Assembly (NCBI RefSeq): GCF_001659605.2 | Contig: NC_035161.2 | Span: 2,858,343-2,922,342 of the forward strand | Direction: 5' to 3' | Source: Manihot esculenta | Lineage: Eukaryota; Streptophyta; Magnoliopsida; Malpighiales; Euphorbiaceae | Length of the DNA stretch: 64,000 bases | Shown: piece by piece, positions 25,387 through 38,137 of the stretch | Layout: each line of letters starts with the position of its first letter | Numbering within the stretch: position 1 is the stretch's first letter | Position numbers and translations under genes: made by a program | Notes under the pieces: model-generated | The model's database searches: none | Seen by the model: the letters and a program-made list of their open reading frames with translations, nothing else | Told to the model about the DNA's origin: nothing

Positions 25387-25793
25387 ATGGAGCCACAGCA
25401 CATGGAACCACCACTCTGCGCCAATGGCTGCGGCTTCTATGGATCAGTACAGAACGCCAATTTATGCTCCAAGTGCTATAAAGAATTCCAAAAGGAACAA
25501 GAGCAGCAATAGAAGCACCAACTTCCTCCATAGCTCGCCCCTCTTTGGATGGTGAAACTGTTGCTGGTTCATGTGATCAGACTGCCTCGAAGAGCAGAAG
25601 CAATCCGTGCAACAGCTGCAACAAGCGGCTAGGATTGATGGGGTTCAACTGCCGTTGTGGGAATGCGTTTTGCAGGTGGCATCGACAACCTGAAGACCAC
25701 GCATGTACTGTTGATTTCAAGGAGCTTGGCCGTGAGCTTTTGATCAAGCAAAATCCACTCTGCAAGGCCGATAAATTGCAGAATAGGATATAG
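25387..25793 (+). pseudogene. A20/AN1 zinc-finger stress-associated protein (SAP), frameshifted
   Basis: The ATG at 25387 opens 41 residues with a complete A20 finger ([20 protein letters not shown]), then a TAG stop at 25510. In another frame, open from about 25506 to the stop at 25791-25793, lies a full AN1 finger: CNSCNKRLGLMGFNCRCG, FCRWHRQPEDHAC, and the family ending KADKLQNRI. SAP genes are usually intronless with both fingers in one frame, so one base seems lost (or two gained) near 25500-25512. Intact SAPs regulate abiotic-stress responses and may bind ubiquitin through A20. Possibilities are a recent pseudogene, a sequencing error in the CAGCAA stretch, or separate A20-only translation. 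The rest of the coding sequence is well preserved. Confidence 0.85.
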
Positions 25794-25799
25794 TTTGCA

Positions 25800-26410
25800 T
25801 GATAGGATATTTAGAAGAGGGTAATTTACAGTTTTTTTTTTTTTTAATGAAAGGGTAATTTAAAGTTTAATTTTTGAGATTTATAAAAATTCATAATTTA
25901 GTTCTAATTTTTTTAATAATAAATAATTTAATTTTGAGTTTTCATTTTATTAATAAAATAGTACTTATATTAAATTTATCATTAGTCAATTATTTATTAA
26001 AAAATTAACTTAAATAAAAATGATTAAATTATTATAACTATTAAAACTAAAAGGACTAAATTGTTAAAATTAAAGAGACTGATTATAAAAAATAAAATTT
26101 AAAGGATTAAATTATTTTAGTCTACAGTCTATTTTAACATAAGCATTATTTCTTTAACAAAATAAAATTTTAAAAATTAAAAATTAAATTATTTTTCATT
26201 AAAATAGTAGAAATTAAGACTTAGATTTAATTAAATTAGATTATATTATAAATTACTCTAAATAAAAATTTAAACTTTTTACTCTTTCAAGACAATTTAA
26301 TAAAATTTTTTTAAAAATTTTAATTTGAAAATAAATATTTTTAAGTCAGATTAAATTTAGTCTACCACATTTTTAAAATACGTAAACAATAAAAAAAAAA
26401 ATTCTAGGAG
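25800..26410. other. AT-rich intergenic DNA
   Basis: No gene, RNA or clear mobile element was recognised. Confidence 0.6.
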
Positions 26411-26424
26411 TGCCGATGCTTCAC

Positions 26425-26545
26425 TTTCAAATGCGGCATTGAAGACCGCACTTTCAAATGCGGTAATTGGTATCCATTCAAATTATTTTTATATTAAATT
26501 AAAACTTTCAAATGCGGTAATTGGTATCCTTCAAATTTTATTTTT
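26425..26545. repeat. Short tandem repeats of CTTTCAAATGCGG(TAATTGG)
   Basis: Three copies of CTTTCAAATGCGG occur within about 90 bp. The last two continue TAATTGGTATCC and are followed by similar AT-rich DNA. AT-rich DNA without genes continues to about 26860. Confidence 0.8.
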
Positions 26546-27026
26546 ATATTAAATTAAATAATTATGAAAAATTTCTTAATATTATTTTTTTAAATATTAT
26601 TATTAATATTAACTTTTAAATATTATTATTTATAATATAGTTTAAATTTTTTATATTTAAAATTATATTTTATTAAATTAAATATTATAATTAATTTATA
26701 AGATAAAATAATATAAATATTTATGAATTCTGAAAAGTATAAAATATAGAAAAATAAAATAGTATAAATACTTATAAATAATAGAAAGTAATAAAAATAA
26801 GATAATATATTTATAAAATGATAAAGTTATAAAATATTGTTAAGGATGATGTAAATGTCATCTCGTGCCATATAAATGTTCTCTTTTTTTTATATGGACG
26901 TCGAGTTTTATATGGTCGGCGGTTACTGCTTGTACTGTCACCTTTAATAGCATGATCAATATTAGATGAGGGCATGAGAATGTTAAGATCAAGAGCCACG
27001 GACCTTGGATGTTGTATTGCAGTATA

Positions 27027-28890
27027 TTATAATAGTAAAAAGATATCATCATATGATCCAAATAAATTACGATCAAATACAATATTAGAGTAGTGTTGTC
27101 TCGACGTATACTGTACAAAATGTCCAGAAAATGGTTGCGCTCCTAGATGGGATGAAAAAATATACATAAAATGTATAGCAAAAAATGCATTAACGGAGCT
27201 AGCATATTGGACAAAAACATCAAAAGTACCATCTACCGGGATTTGGATCTGGAATAGATGATCTTGAATACCAACCAGCTGAAAGGACCACTGCATTGGG
27301 GTTAAATGAGGTGGTGGCATAAAACTATAAGGTGTCCAAGTAGTATATTGTGCTCTACTGTCTTGTGGAACACTAGATCCTACTGATGACTGTCCAACTT
27401 CACCAAATGGTCGATAAGTATGGAATGAAACAAATGCTGGAATTGTGACATTTGTCAAAATAATAGTATGTGTATCACTATTGGCTTCTTGGCGTGAGCT
27501 ACGTCTATGCCTGAGTCTCCTCGGCGAGTCAATAGCTCATCAAACATCAAATTCATTTGGCATAGGTTGCGCCCAAGGAGCATGCTGTAGTGGAAGTATC
27601 TCAGCAATTCGTTTCTTTTTCTCCATGGCATAGAACATGGTTGTGTCTGTCTTTCAATAAGATTTATGCCTGGATTAAAAATCTGTCGATTTATCATGTT
27701 GTCCATCTAATGGTGTTGCTTCAATCAACCTCTGTCATCTATCTTCCCATATGACAATCTAATGTGCATGAACTGTAATTCAATTACTATCAAATGATAG
27801 TAGAGATGTATTATGAAGATTAGTTGACTGGTGTGGTAAATTTGGTATTAGTTGTTGTATGCTGAATCAGCGCAACATCCTATCTGGTTGATGTCATTCT
27901 ACCAAGTGAAAGCATATTAGGGGAATCATTGCGATTTCATCAGAATATGGCTCCCATACTATAAAAAAAATAGATTTATTAAAATAACATAAGGATTTCA
28001 TGGAAATATGGCTCCAAATGTCACGGCCTTGTAATGCAAGGATTTCATCGGAATATAACTCTCATACTATATGAAAAAATAGATTTATTAAAATAACATA
28101 AGAAAGGAAGATTAATCAATATACAGTAAATATTTTATATTATACCTCTTAATTGCCCATTCTGTTAAATTTATAACGTATCTATGTCAAGACATGTGTC
28201 ACGACTTAGAGTGATACGTTATGCATTACTCCACTTGAAATTAATATAAAACAAAACTTAATAATTTGATGTGAATGCATCATATTATTAAGATTAAATA
28301 ATGTGATAATAAAAATAAAATACTGACCGACTTTCAAGTGGGGAATCATTGAGCGGATATCATATATTTATAGATGGTGCTATTGAAGTAAATGGGTATC
28401 ATGCCCATATTTGGAGAATGTGTAGGGCTCGAGATACTCTCAGATCTGTGACCCGATAAAGTTTTTTGTATAACCAAGCATGCTGAATCCCAATTTTACA
28501 TGCCGACTCTATGTAAATTGGCAATAAGAGGTAAAAACATTAGATTAACCCTACTAGGATTTCTATCAATGAGAAAGAAATCTCCAATAATTCTTAAAAT
28601 ATAAGCAGGACCATTTCTTCATTAGTATCATCTGTTAACTCATTAAAATTTTCTACTAACCAACTTAATGGTAAAGAGCTACCACACATTAGGTATGACA
28701 CCCAAAAGCTCTTGACGATGTATCATCCAATTTGTAATAGAGTTACCGACAACAACATCTCTATCTAGGTAGGCCTGAAATAATATCTACGTCTTGGAGA
28801 GTAATTGTACGCTCTCCTGCTAACATCATAAATGGGTGCATCTTTAGACGTCATTTGTCAACCAATATTGTTATTAAATGATAATACAAC
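27027..28890 (-). pseudogene. Plant mobile domain (MAIN-LIKE / PP7-long-form-like) gene, decayed
   Basis: On the minus strand from about 28880 downwards, typical plant-mobile-domain pieces appear in order: GERTITLQDVDIISGLPRD, NSITNWMIHRQELLG, LSWLVENFNELTDD, AYILRIIGDFFLIDRNPSRV, HAWLYKKLYRVTDLR, and near 27950-27740 WEPYSDEIAMIPLICFHLVE then HQPDRMLR. Stops interrupt most pieces and the frame changes at about 28765. 27458-27027 is an open 143-residue tail. Plant mobile domain proteins occur both as host genes (MAIN family) and inside Mutator-like or gypsy elements. No flanking terminal inverted repeats or LTRs were found here, so a degenerate host-type gene is equally possible. Confidence 0.8.
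27935..28105. repeat. Direct duplication of about 60-90 bp within the MAIN-LIKE pseudogene
   Basis: The pair 27936-28000 and 28029-28103 share GGATTTCATCGGAATAT-like sequence, CTCCCATACTATA and the exact string AATAGATTTATTAAAATAAC. It falls where the coding similarity is interrupted, probably an intron. Confidence 0.75.
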
Positions 28891-29194
28891 GAAAAAATAT
28901 TAATTTGACAGCACCATAAAATCCAGAATGTCTAAGATATGTATCAATGTGAGGGTGGAAATTATGCTTTTAAACACTCGCAGATCGTCTACAATATAAT
29001 AACTCATTTGTTATTTCTTAATTCCAAATCAACTGCGATTTATGAGACTAATATTGTATCAATAAAAACTGATCATAAGGTCTTGAACTTGTATAATCAC
29101 AGTAATTTTGTTGATATATCTGTAAAGAACAAATGAGTCATAAAATTATAATAAATATCATTAAAAAAATAAGTATTGTGTAGCAAATGCAAGT

Positions 29195-29545
29195 TGATAG
29201 TAGTGACCACATGCAAATTTTCAGAAGAAAAATTCACATGCAACCTTTGTAAGTATGAGTAATATGTAATGTTAGCTGATGCTTCTAAATGCAACAATAG
29301 CATAATAATTCACATGCATTTTGTGCAGTTATGGGTCACATTCAGTATTTACATAGTTCACATGCAAGATCGAAATACATGTTATTATTGTTTAGTATAT
29401 ATCCAGATCATATAAAGTTGAAGTATATACCATAATTATATAGTATGTATCAGAACAGGTCACATGCAATATTGAAATACTATGTCATAATTTGGTAGTA
29501 CGTATCAGAAGAAGTCACATGTAAGATTGAAGTATATATCATATA
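29195..29545. repeat. Recurring CACATGCA words in AT-rich DNA
   Basis: CACATGCA or CACATGTA recurs at least six times. The last three copies belong to loosely repeated units of about 85 bp that also share AGATTGAAGTATATATCATA-like sequence. No coding potential. Confidence 0.55.
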
Positions 29546-29619
29546 AAATTAAATATCTTAATTTTTTTTAATTTATCCCTATATAAAATTTTTCCAATAA
29601 CATATATAAAATTTTAAGG

Positions 29620-29967
29620 CATTTATTTGTAAAATTTTCAATTTCTATTATATTTTTAATAAAATTTAAAAATTTACTATTGGTAAAAAAATTTACAATC
29701 CTAATTAGGTTTGAACATAACTATAAATAATAAAAATATATGATAACAATTAATAATATGTTATACTTTTTTAAATAAAGATAAAAAAAAGTTCATTTAT
29801 TTGTAAATTTTTTTATTTTTATCATATTTTTATTAAAATTTAAAAATTTCCTACTATTGGTAAAAAATTTACTATTTAATTATATTTAAATATAATTATA
29901 AATAATAAAAATATATGATAACAATTAATAATATATTATATTTTTAAATAAAGAATAAAAAATTTTC
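29620..29967. repeat. Tandem duplication of about 174 bp
   Basis: Two consecutive copies start CATTTATTTGTAA at 29620 and 29794. Each ends with AAAAATATATGATAACAATT and TTTTTAAATAAAG. Copies differ by scattered changes and small indels. Confidence 0.8.
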
Positions 29968-30939
29968 ATATAAAATTAAATGTCTTCATTTTTTTTTAAT
30001 TTATCACTACATAAACTTTTGGGCTTTTCAAGATTTTTAAAATTAAACTCACTTATTTGTAAATTTTTTTTATTATTTATCACATTATTATAAATAATCT
30101 TTTCTATCTTTTAAATAAAGGCAACTAAAAAAATTTTCAACTATAAATATAAAATTTAATTCATTCTACTAATTTATATAAAAATTACAATTTTTATGTA
30201 AGCATAAATTTATTAACTAATTACAAATAATATAGAATAAAAAGCTCAGCAGTAAAACACTTTTTCCCGTATTAGAATTTAAAATAAAAATTATTTACTT
30301 GCTTTGAAAAAGGCAAAATGCCCTAGAAATTTGCAGCCTCTCTTGTGTCCTAGGCATGCTTGTGTTATCGTATAGCCAGAAGTCGGTCAAGCTCAAAAGT
30401 GGTTTTGCTTTCAATTTTTAAAGGGTTGCAATTTGTCCTCGGTTCCGCTGCTGTTGGATCCCTTTTAAAATTTTAAAACACAATGTTAATATTTGAGATA
30501 TTAATTACTTGATTAAAAAAATTAATGGATAAATATTTTTATTTGTTAATGATTGGAACATATAAAAGGAATTGGGAGATTCGATTTATCATTAAAAAAA
30601 AAATTAAATTGTGGGTTTAATCGAAACTCTCAGACTATTTTAAATTACCCTAAAGCCAATAGGTTTACCTTTATGACTATGAAGAGTGTAGCAATTCAAT
30701 AATAATAATAATATATATTATGATTAAGGCCAGTAAATTAGCTTCCAATTCAAATGGACTGTTGCACCATAACCCAGAGGGAGGTATCAAAATCCCAATG
30801 AATTATTATTACATATCATTAACAATTCAAAAACCAACACAATGAAACACAACTATAATTAAACTTCTGATAAATGCAACATTTTGAGTGGCTTGAATGG
30901 GATCTTAGAAAATGGAGGAGCTGCCCGAAGCAGCTACCC
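29968..30939. other. AT-rich intergenic DNA and MTHFR 3' flank
   Basis: No gene was recognised. The part next to 30940 should contain the 3' UTR of the minus-strand MTHFR gene. Confidence 0.5.
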
Positions 30940-33900
30940 TCATAAATCTGCAAAAACTGCAAATATATCACCATGGATGTAATCGTTATCTACCAAGCTC
31001 ACCAAGAAGTAGTTGCTCTGCACCTGCAAATAAATTAGCATTTTACAGTTACTAAAAATGGAATCCTTGCCAAAAGATCTAGAGCGTATGAGGATAGCAG
31101 GCCATTTTGAAGCGAGCTAAAATCGCGTGTGCACAAGGTTATATAGCATTTATGAAGAAAAGATACCTCTTGAAGCAATTTTCTGGATGGATCACCCTCT
31201 GGGTAGAAGGAAGCCCATCCTCTAGACCAGATTTCAAATGCCTCGTCCTTCCACACGAAGAAGCTGGCAGGATCGACAACAGTTGGTTGGATAATCTGCT
31301 TTGCTGGGAAGACTCCCCAGGTTACGGCATTCACATCATTTGAGCCGACGTTAGATATCAAATTCCCTCCTTTGTTCACAGCCACATAAGTCAATCTAGG
31401 GAAAGACTTGCATTTTTCAACAAGAATTTGTAGTTTGTCTGGGGAGCAGAAAAACTCCAAGTAAGCTTTCTGATAAACATATCCTCCTGGTCCTCCCCAA
31501 CCTGCAGAGATGAAGCAAAGGTGGAAAAATGAGTGACACCCCATGTGATCTTCATCATGCCCATTAAAAATCCAAATCTTATTTTTAGAACATAGAACTT
31601 TAAACCAGTTCCAGTTCTCCGCCAGAGATCTGAATCTCATACTGAATAATAAGGTTTGCACAATAAGAAATTGTTAAGAACATAACATGGCTACCCTCTC
31701 TTAATCAGTGGCATTTTTATGAGATGGACTAACGGAACCAGAAAGAACCAACAAAATTTGTGACACAGCTTCAGTCTCTAACTTCATAATTTTATATGTA
31801 CCATCATCCCTAAGATGACTATATTCTTGATTCAGAATTCTTCATAGCAATTGCAATTCAAAGTTACAGAACCCTACAGAGAGAGAAAAAGAAAAAAGGC
31901 TGTGCCACAAAGACCAACAAAAGCATTTTAAAGTTCTACAAGGACAAAGTTCAGGTACGCAATACTGGCCCACAAAATTGATTCTCAGGAGCTTATTTAC
32001 ATATCTTTTAAATTTCTAACATGATTCTTGCAGTTTATTAAAGGTCATAAAACATAAGCACGCCTTTTTACTTACCAACAGATGGGGAATCAGATTTTTC
32101 CCCATTCACTGCTGGTTGACTATTGATAGTCAAGAACCCCTTCAAGTTTATCTTGCCCAGGTGTTCGTTAATGATCTTTGTCTCTGGTTGAAGGCTATCC
32201 AATTCGGACCAAGGACTACTTTTCAACTTCCCAAGGCAGTATCTTTTAAATTTCTGATATTCAAAGTTGCAAATGACATGAGTGTGTGTTAGTTATAACA
32301 GAATGGATTAAGATAAGAGAGAAGGGCTTAAAATTTATTACGAGTGGAAACTCTACCTCAGAAATATCTCCAATACTATTGAGCGGAGTTGCCCATTCAT
32401 CATGAAGTTTCTTGTCACGAGCACGTGGTCGCATGAACTGTACAGAGAATATGGCTTGGGTTATACAAATAAGGAAAAATCAAATATACAATCTCCAGAA
32501 AATTTGCAGCCACAAGTAATCAAAGAAACTCCAATGACACGACTGATAAAAGGATGTTTGATGCGAAATCAGGAGTGTAATTGAATCAAGCTACTCCAAC
32601 TTCACTTGAAGTTTATTCGACTCGGTAGGTTCATGCTTGCAGATGAAACAAAAAGAGAATATTGACTATTGATAAGCCAAAAAAGGAAGAAAAAAAATCC
32701 TTATCAATTTTAATTTTTGAAAACATTGGTCCAATATTTGCTTCTGTTCTGTGTTTAGACAATGATATTGCAGAAGATCGCTTATTAAACTGACGGAGAT
32801 TTGTTAGACAACAGGTGTTTATGTAGGTATATTATCTTGCATACAAAAGAAAACCATTTTAACAGACACCAATATTTTGCCATCCAATTTTGTGTGAGAA
32901 ATTATGTCATAGCAACAGACTCTTAGTTGCCTCTACAACAAACTACATTACAAGTATTTCACCAGATAGATGAAAGACAAAAATAAAATAACATTAAATA
33001 TATTCAAATTTATCATAAGATTGAAAACCAAAGAATAAAGTACAGTGATCATGTGCACCTGATAGTCGGTTAAAGCGCCATAGGATGGATTACCAGAATC
33101 CCCCCATCGGCCGTGTGGGTACTGCTCCCAGCCTAGGGTTCTTGATATGTAGCTCTTGGGACGATTAGCCCTATGATCATTGGCTAGAAATATCAGAAGT
33201 TTTAAAACAAGATGTTTCCTACATTCTGCCCTCATTAAATGACAAATACTGGCCCAAGATACAACTATGCATTGCATACCAAAATATTGGACGAACATCT
33301 TCCTTTACACGGAAAATATTTGCAGGGCGTCTCCATGGTAATGACCTGGCTACCTTGGACTCCTCAATCAAACCAAGATTCTGCCAGTGCAAGTCCTTAG
33401 TAAGACACAAACACAAGTAGCTATCCCAAATATGATGTTATGAAAAAGGTCGTTAGAAATAACCATTAATATAGCCAATGCTGATTTCTCCATGTTTAGT
33501 GTGTAAAGATGCAATGTCTTGATGCCATGAGCTAAAATCTTCTTGCACATTTCAGTACCAAGATGAACTCCATAGGCTCTGACAGCTTCTTCATTGTCCT
33601 TAATAGGCTCCAATGCAGCAGTAACCTCTGCTGGTATCTACAATATGAAACTAAATGTATGTTAGTATGTTACACTGCATCAATATTTATATGACAGAAT
33701 CACAAAAGATAACTTTTCATATGCAAAACATTTTCTCCACATACACAACCATTGTTGTTGGGGACTAGAGTAAGGACAAAACACAAGAATGCACACAGAT
33801 GAAATAAAACACTAATTATATATCCAGGAGAAATATGGATTCAAAAGGAAAAAATCCAAAGAAAAAGAATGGAAGTAAACATTTAGCATATTAACAAAAA

Positions 33901-35427
33901 AAATAAAAAAAAATTGAAGTAAACATTTAGCATATTAACCAAAAAAATTTTGAGCACAGATCAATTAACAAGGGATTGTTAAGCATGACTGTTCATTCAT
34001 AGTTCATAAACGTTCAAATGTAAACAACTTAATTATTGTTAATCAGCAGAAATGCAGCACTAGTCAAAACACTACATATAATTTTTGCTGTAAACTTTAC
34101 AAAGTACAATCTATTTTTCCTACTCCTAGCAAAATGCATCAAATTCAGATAGAACCCATCATTTTCATTATCTAATACTGATAATCTCCAAATCTCAACC
34201 AGGCATTGGATGCATCCGTCCACCAATTAGCTATGCTTCAGAGTCTTGCTCGTTGTGACTTATTGAAATTGACAACGTAAACATGTAATATCTAGAATGA
34301 CACTAGCATGGAAAGAAGAAGAAGAAGAAGAAGCTTGGGGGAATGCATACCTTTGTTTTGCAAAAGCCAGTCATTCTTAAGAAGCCCTTGTAGTTATTAA
34401 TGGGCATAATTCCAGGAACAATAGGGCATTTTATTCCAATTTGGCGGCAGTCATTCACAAATTTCAGGAAAATATCAGTATCATAGAACAGTTGTGTAAC
34501 AATTAGATCAGCTCCAGCATCAACCTGCAAAAAATAAGCAAACTCATCACACATCAGCACAAAATACAATATTCTTAAATAAGATCCATGCCTATGAAGA
34601 TTATTTACATTCTAAAACTACCAAGTAAAAACACACCTTTCGCTTCAAGTACTCGAGATCTTTCTGGTAATTCTCTGGTGTAGCCAACCCATCACTTCCA
34701 ATCATATCCGGATGAGCCTCTGAGCAGAAAATTAACAAAAGATAGTAAAAATGCAATCTTTTGTGGGAAATATAACGTTTTAAGGCAAACTGAGAAACAA
34801 ACTGTAGCTTTCGAACCTGGATAACCAGCAACAGTAATGCCAAAGTGGTCACCATATCTGGATCTGATATGTTTCACCTACAAAAACACAGAGCATCAAA
34901 ATTTGCAATCCCAACCAATAAGAAGAGCAAAATCCAAATCTGAAGAAAAATACCCAAAACCCAGAAATCAAAATTACCAGATCAAGAGCACAAGCGAAGC
35001 CACCTTCAACCTGTACGAACTTATCCTGGCCATGAGGAGGATCACCACGAAGTGCGAGAACATTTTGGATGCCATTAGATTTGATAGTTTCGAGAGCATG
35101 GTCAATCTTCTCAACAGGCATATTAGTACAAGTAAGATGCATCATGGTTTCCACACAGATCATGTTCTGCATCTTATTAGCGATGTCGAGAGTCAGATCT
35201 GCAGTGGAGCCGCCAGCACCCCAGGTGATGTCGCAGAAAGATGGGTTGTGAGATACCATTCGGTCCATCCTCTCGAAGAGATTATCGACTCCATCCTCTG
35301 TCTTCGGAGGGAAGAATTCGAAGGAGAAGACGACCCTGTTGTTGTTGGGCTCTGCTCCTCCATTAGAATGGCCATCTGGTAGTCCAACTCCTCCAGTAGC
35401 TGCATTTATCTTGTCAATGATCTTCAT
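30940..35427 (-). CDS. MTHFR: Methylenetetrahydrofolate reductase, 11 coding exons
   Basis: The enzyme reduces 5,10-methylene-THF to 5-methyl-THF, the methyl donor for methionine synthesis, in the cytosol. Minus-strand exons: 35427-34978, 34877-34817, 34719-34637, 34524-34351, 33637-33464, 33380-33280, 33170-33059, 32437-32357, 32253-32076, 31501-31167, 31023-30940. All introns are GT-AG, and exons join in frame to 610 residues, versus about 592-594 in Arabidopsis. Residues about 33-320 form the FAD-binding TIM barrel ([41 protein letters not shown]). The conserved C-terminal domain follows ([17 protein letters not shown], [25 protein letters not shown]). Plant MTHFRs use NADH and are insensitive to AdoMet. 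The extra length is an N-terminal Gly/Asn-rich insert (residues about 11-31). It appears functional. Confidence 0.97.
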
Positions 35428-35589
35428 TTTCGGAACCCCGGTAACCAGAAACTATGGAGGAACAAGTAGAATTGCCCACCGACAGGTGAAAATGAACCGG
35501 CAATAGATTCTACAGAGATCTCATATGAGAGAAGGAGATGGGGAAAGCGAGTGAACAGCACAAATTTGACAGTGCGTTGCTTCTTGAGT

Positions 35590-35614
35590 TTATATATATA
35601 GAGAGAGAGAGACC
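35590..35614. repeat. (TA)n(GA)n microsatellite in the MTHFR 5' region
   Basis: TATATATATA followed by GAGAGAGAGAGA about 170 bp upstream of the MTHFR start codon, in the probable 5' UTR or core promoter of the minus-strand gene. Confidence 0.85.
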
Positions 35615-35739
35615 AAGAAGTTGGTGGCTTCTTCACCAACAACCGCGACTATGGGAGCCGAGGAATTCATCTCCTCGTTTATTTACTCGGCTCTTGAAGA
35701 ATTGCAAGTTTATGAGCGTGTATTATTCTGTAGCTGGAT

Positions 35740-37476
35740 AAAAAAATTTAAATGTTTATTATTTTTTATATTTATATTTTAATTTTTAAAATTTTAAATA
35801 ATAAAATAATACTTTTATATTTATTTTAATTTTAGTTAATTATATTAATTAATTTTTAATTAAAAATTTTTAATCTATATCGAGCCGTGTAAAATTATTT
35901 TTTAAAAAATTTATTAAATAAAAAAATATAAATATTAACATTAATTATTATTTATATTTTAAATTTTGAATTTTAAATAATAAAATTAAAATTTTTTTTA
36001 ATCTATCATGATTATAATTAAAAAGACTAAATTAAATTTAAAAAAATTAGTAAGAAAGTATAATATAATTTCTAAAATTTTATATTAATAAATATATAGT
36101 TTTTAATTTAAATTTTATATTAAAAATATATTTATTTTATATTTATCATATATAATATTAAATAAATATTTATTATAAATAAATTTTTCATTATATAAAA
36201 TATTATATATAAATATTATATATTAAAATATTTTATTAAAAATTTATATTTACCGTTATAAATTATTATATATGTATTTTTAATATATAAAAAATTATAT
36301 TTTATATTAATAATATAAAATAAAATAAAATATTATATATTTGAGCATGTAAAATTATTTGTTCTGATTTTTATAAAAACTTAAATATATTAACTACGTT
36401 TTTTATATATTATTTAAGATATTAAATATTTTTATTTTGTTCATTTATATAATAAATAAATTTATGATTTATATTAATTTATTGATTAATTCAATAAAAA
36501 ATTGTATTTTATATTAATAATGTTAAATAAAATAAAATATTATATATTTTATACTATAATTTTTTATATTATAAATTTTTATTAATCTATACTATATATA
36601 TATATAAAATGAGAATGAGAAATAAATAATAATATTAATAAAAAAGGGCATTGTTGAAAAAATATGTAATTTAAGGACTATTTTATTAGTTAAATAAAAT
36701 TTTAGAATTATATTATATTTTTTTTTAACTTTTCAAATTCAATTTAGTGTTTTTATTATAATTGAGATAAAATATAAAAAAATTAGTTTTATTATTTAAA
36801 ATTTAAAATTTTGGATATAAATATTAACTAAGATAAATTTTTTAATTTATTTATTTAATAAATTTTTAAAAAAATAATTCTATATAATATAACACGTAAA
36901 TTAAAAATATTTTAATTAAAATTAAGGCAAATATGAAAGTATTGAATTGATATAAATATAAAAAGTCGTAAATATTTAAATGGCTTTTTTTAATTAATAT
37001 ATTTGGTGAAATTTATTATTAACTAGTGAGGTCAAATATATTAAAGTTTAGTTTTTAGTTTTAGTTTATTTTTAAACAATAAAACAATTATTTGTTATAA
37101 TTTTAAAGTACCAACTATGTTTTATTTAATTTTTTAATAATAATTTAAGATAAATTTAAATCAAAAAATAAAAATTGGTATAATTTAAAGGTAATTTTAA
37201 ATTTTTTACCAAATTCTTTATATCTTATCATTAAATTAATCAATTAAATTAATAATTATACTTTAAATTATATTTTTTTAATAAATTTATTTTAAATTAT
37301 GCTATTTAAAGATATACATTATTCGAGTATAATTAAATAATTATATTAAATCGATAAAATTTAATTATTTTAATAAATATAAATTCACTTTGATTCATTT
37401 ATCGATTAATAATTTTTAAAAAATTCAATCTTCAACTATCATTGCCATTACAATAACTGAACTAATTAATTTTTTA
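35740..37476. other. Very AT-rich intergenic DNA
   Basis: Runs of A and T with stops in all frames. Nothing coding or element-like was recognised. Confidence 0.65.
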
Positions 37477-37481
37477 TTAAG

Positions 37482-37976
37482 TGATAGACCGCTGGATTTC
37501 TTCACCCCGGTCTGGAGTCAGGCCCATGACAATAGCCCATTATCTGGAGGCCCTCAAGTCTCCCGCATGGACCCAGTCCGGCCCATTCAGCCTTAAGACC
37601 GGACTTCATCTAAGTTCCTCAATCAGGCTCGTCCAGTCCGTACGGCTCACCAAACGTATCCTCTTTGGACTCAGTTTTAATCTTACCTTCTGGCCCGGCT
37701 CGGAACCTAGAAGGAGACCGACCCATCCGTCTAATGGGTCCCTCAGCATGCATGCCTATAAAGAATCAGAGGTCGTTACGCATGTAATAGGAGTATGATA
37801 TTCTCGTACACCCGAATCAGCATGACAGAGACAGGTGGTCCAATGATAGACAGTTTGTTATACGTCACTAGCATACAAAAGAAAACAGATAAAAGGATGG
37901 CCCTCTTAAAAAAAAGGGGCTTTTTACTAAGTTTATAAGACTTATAAAATCCTATTTTTTAAATTTCAGATCATCA
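37482..37976 (+). mobile_element. Solo LTR (D), same family as element E
   Basis: A 495-bp block with moderate GC in AT-rich surroundings, starting TGATAGACCGCTGG and ending CAGATCATCA. It is flanked by the 5-bp duplication TTAAG at 37477-37481 and 37977-37981. It matches the E LTR at 55446-55952 from start to end (AATCAGAGGTCGTTACGCAT, GTTATACGTCAC, AGATCATCA). A single LTR with a perfect duplication means the internal region was removed by LTR-LTR recombination. Confidence 0.93.
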
Positions 37977-38008
37977 TTAAGTAATATATTTAACTATTAT
38001 TTTATTAA

Positions 38009-38137
38009 TAAAATATTATTTACAGGTTGTATTTATAATTTTATTATTATTGTTAATTTTACCATATTTTAGATAAAATATTATTTACAGGTTGTATTTA
38101 TAATTTTATTATTATTGTTAATTTTACCATATTTTGC
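38009..38137. repeat. 65-bp tandem duplication
   Basis: Two nearly identical copies begin TAAAATATTATTTACAGGTT at 38009 and 38074. AT-rich DNA without genes surrounds them. Confidence 0.9.
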
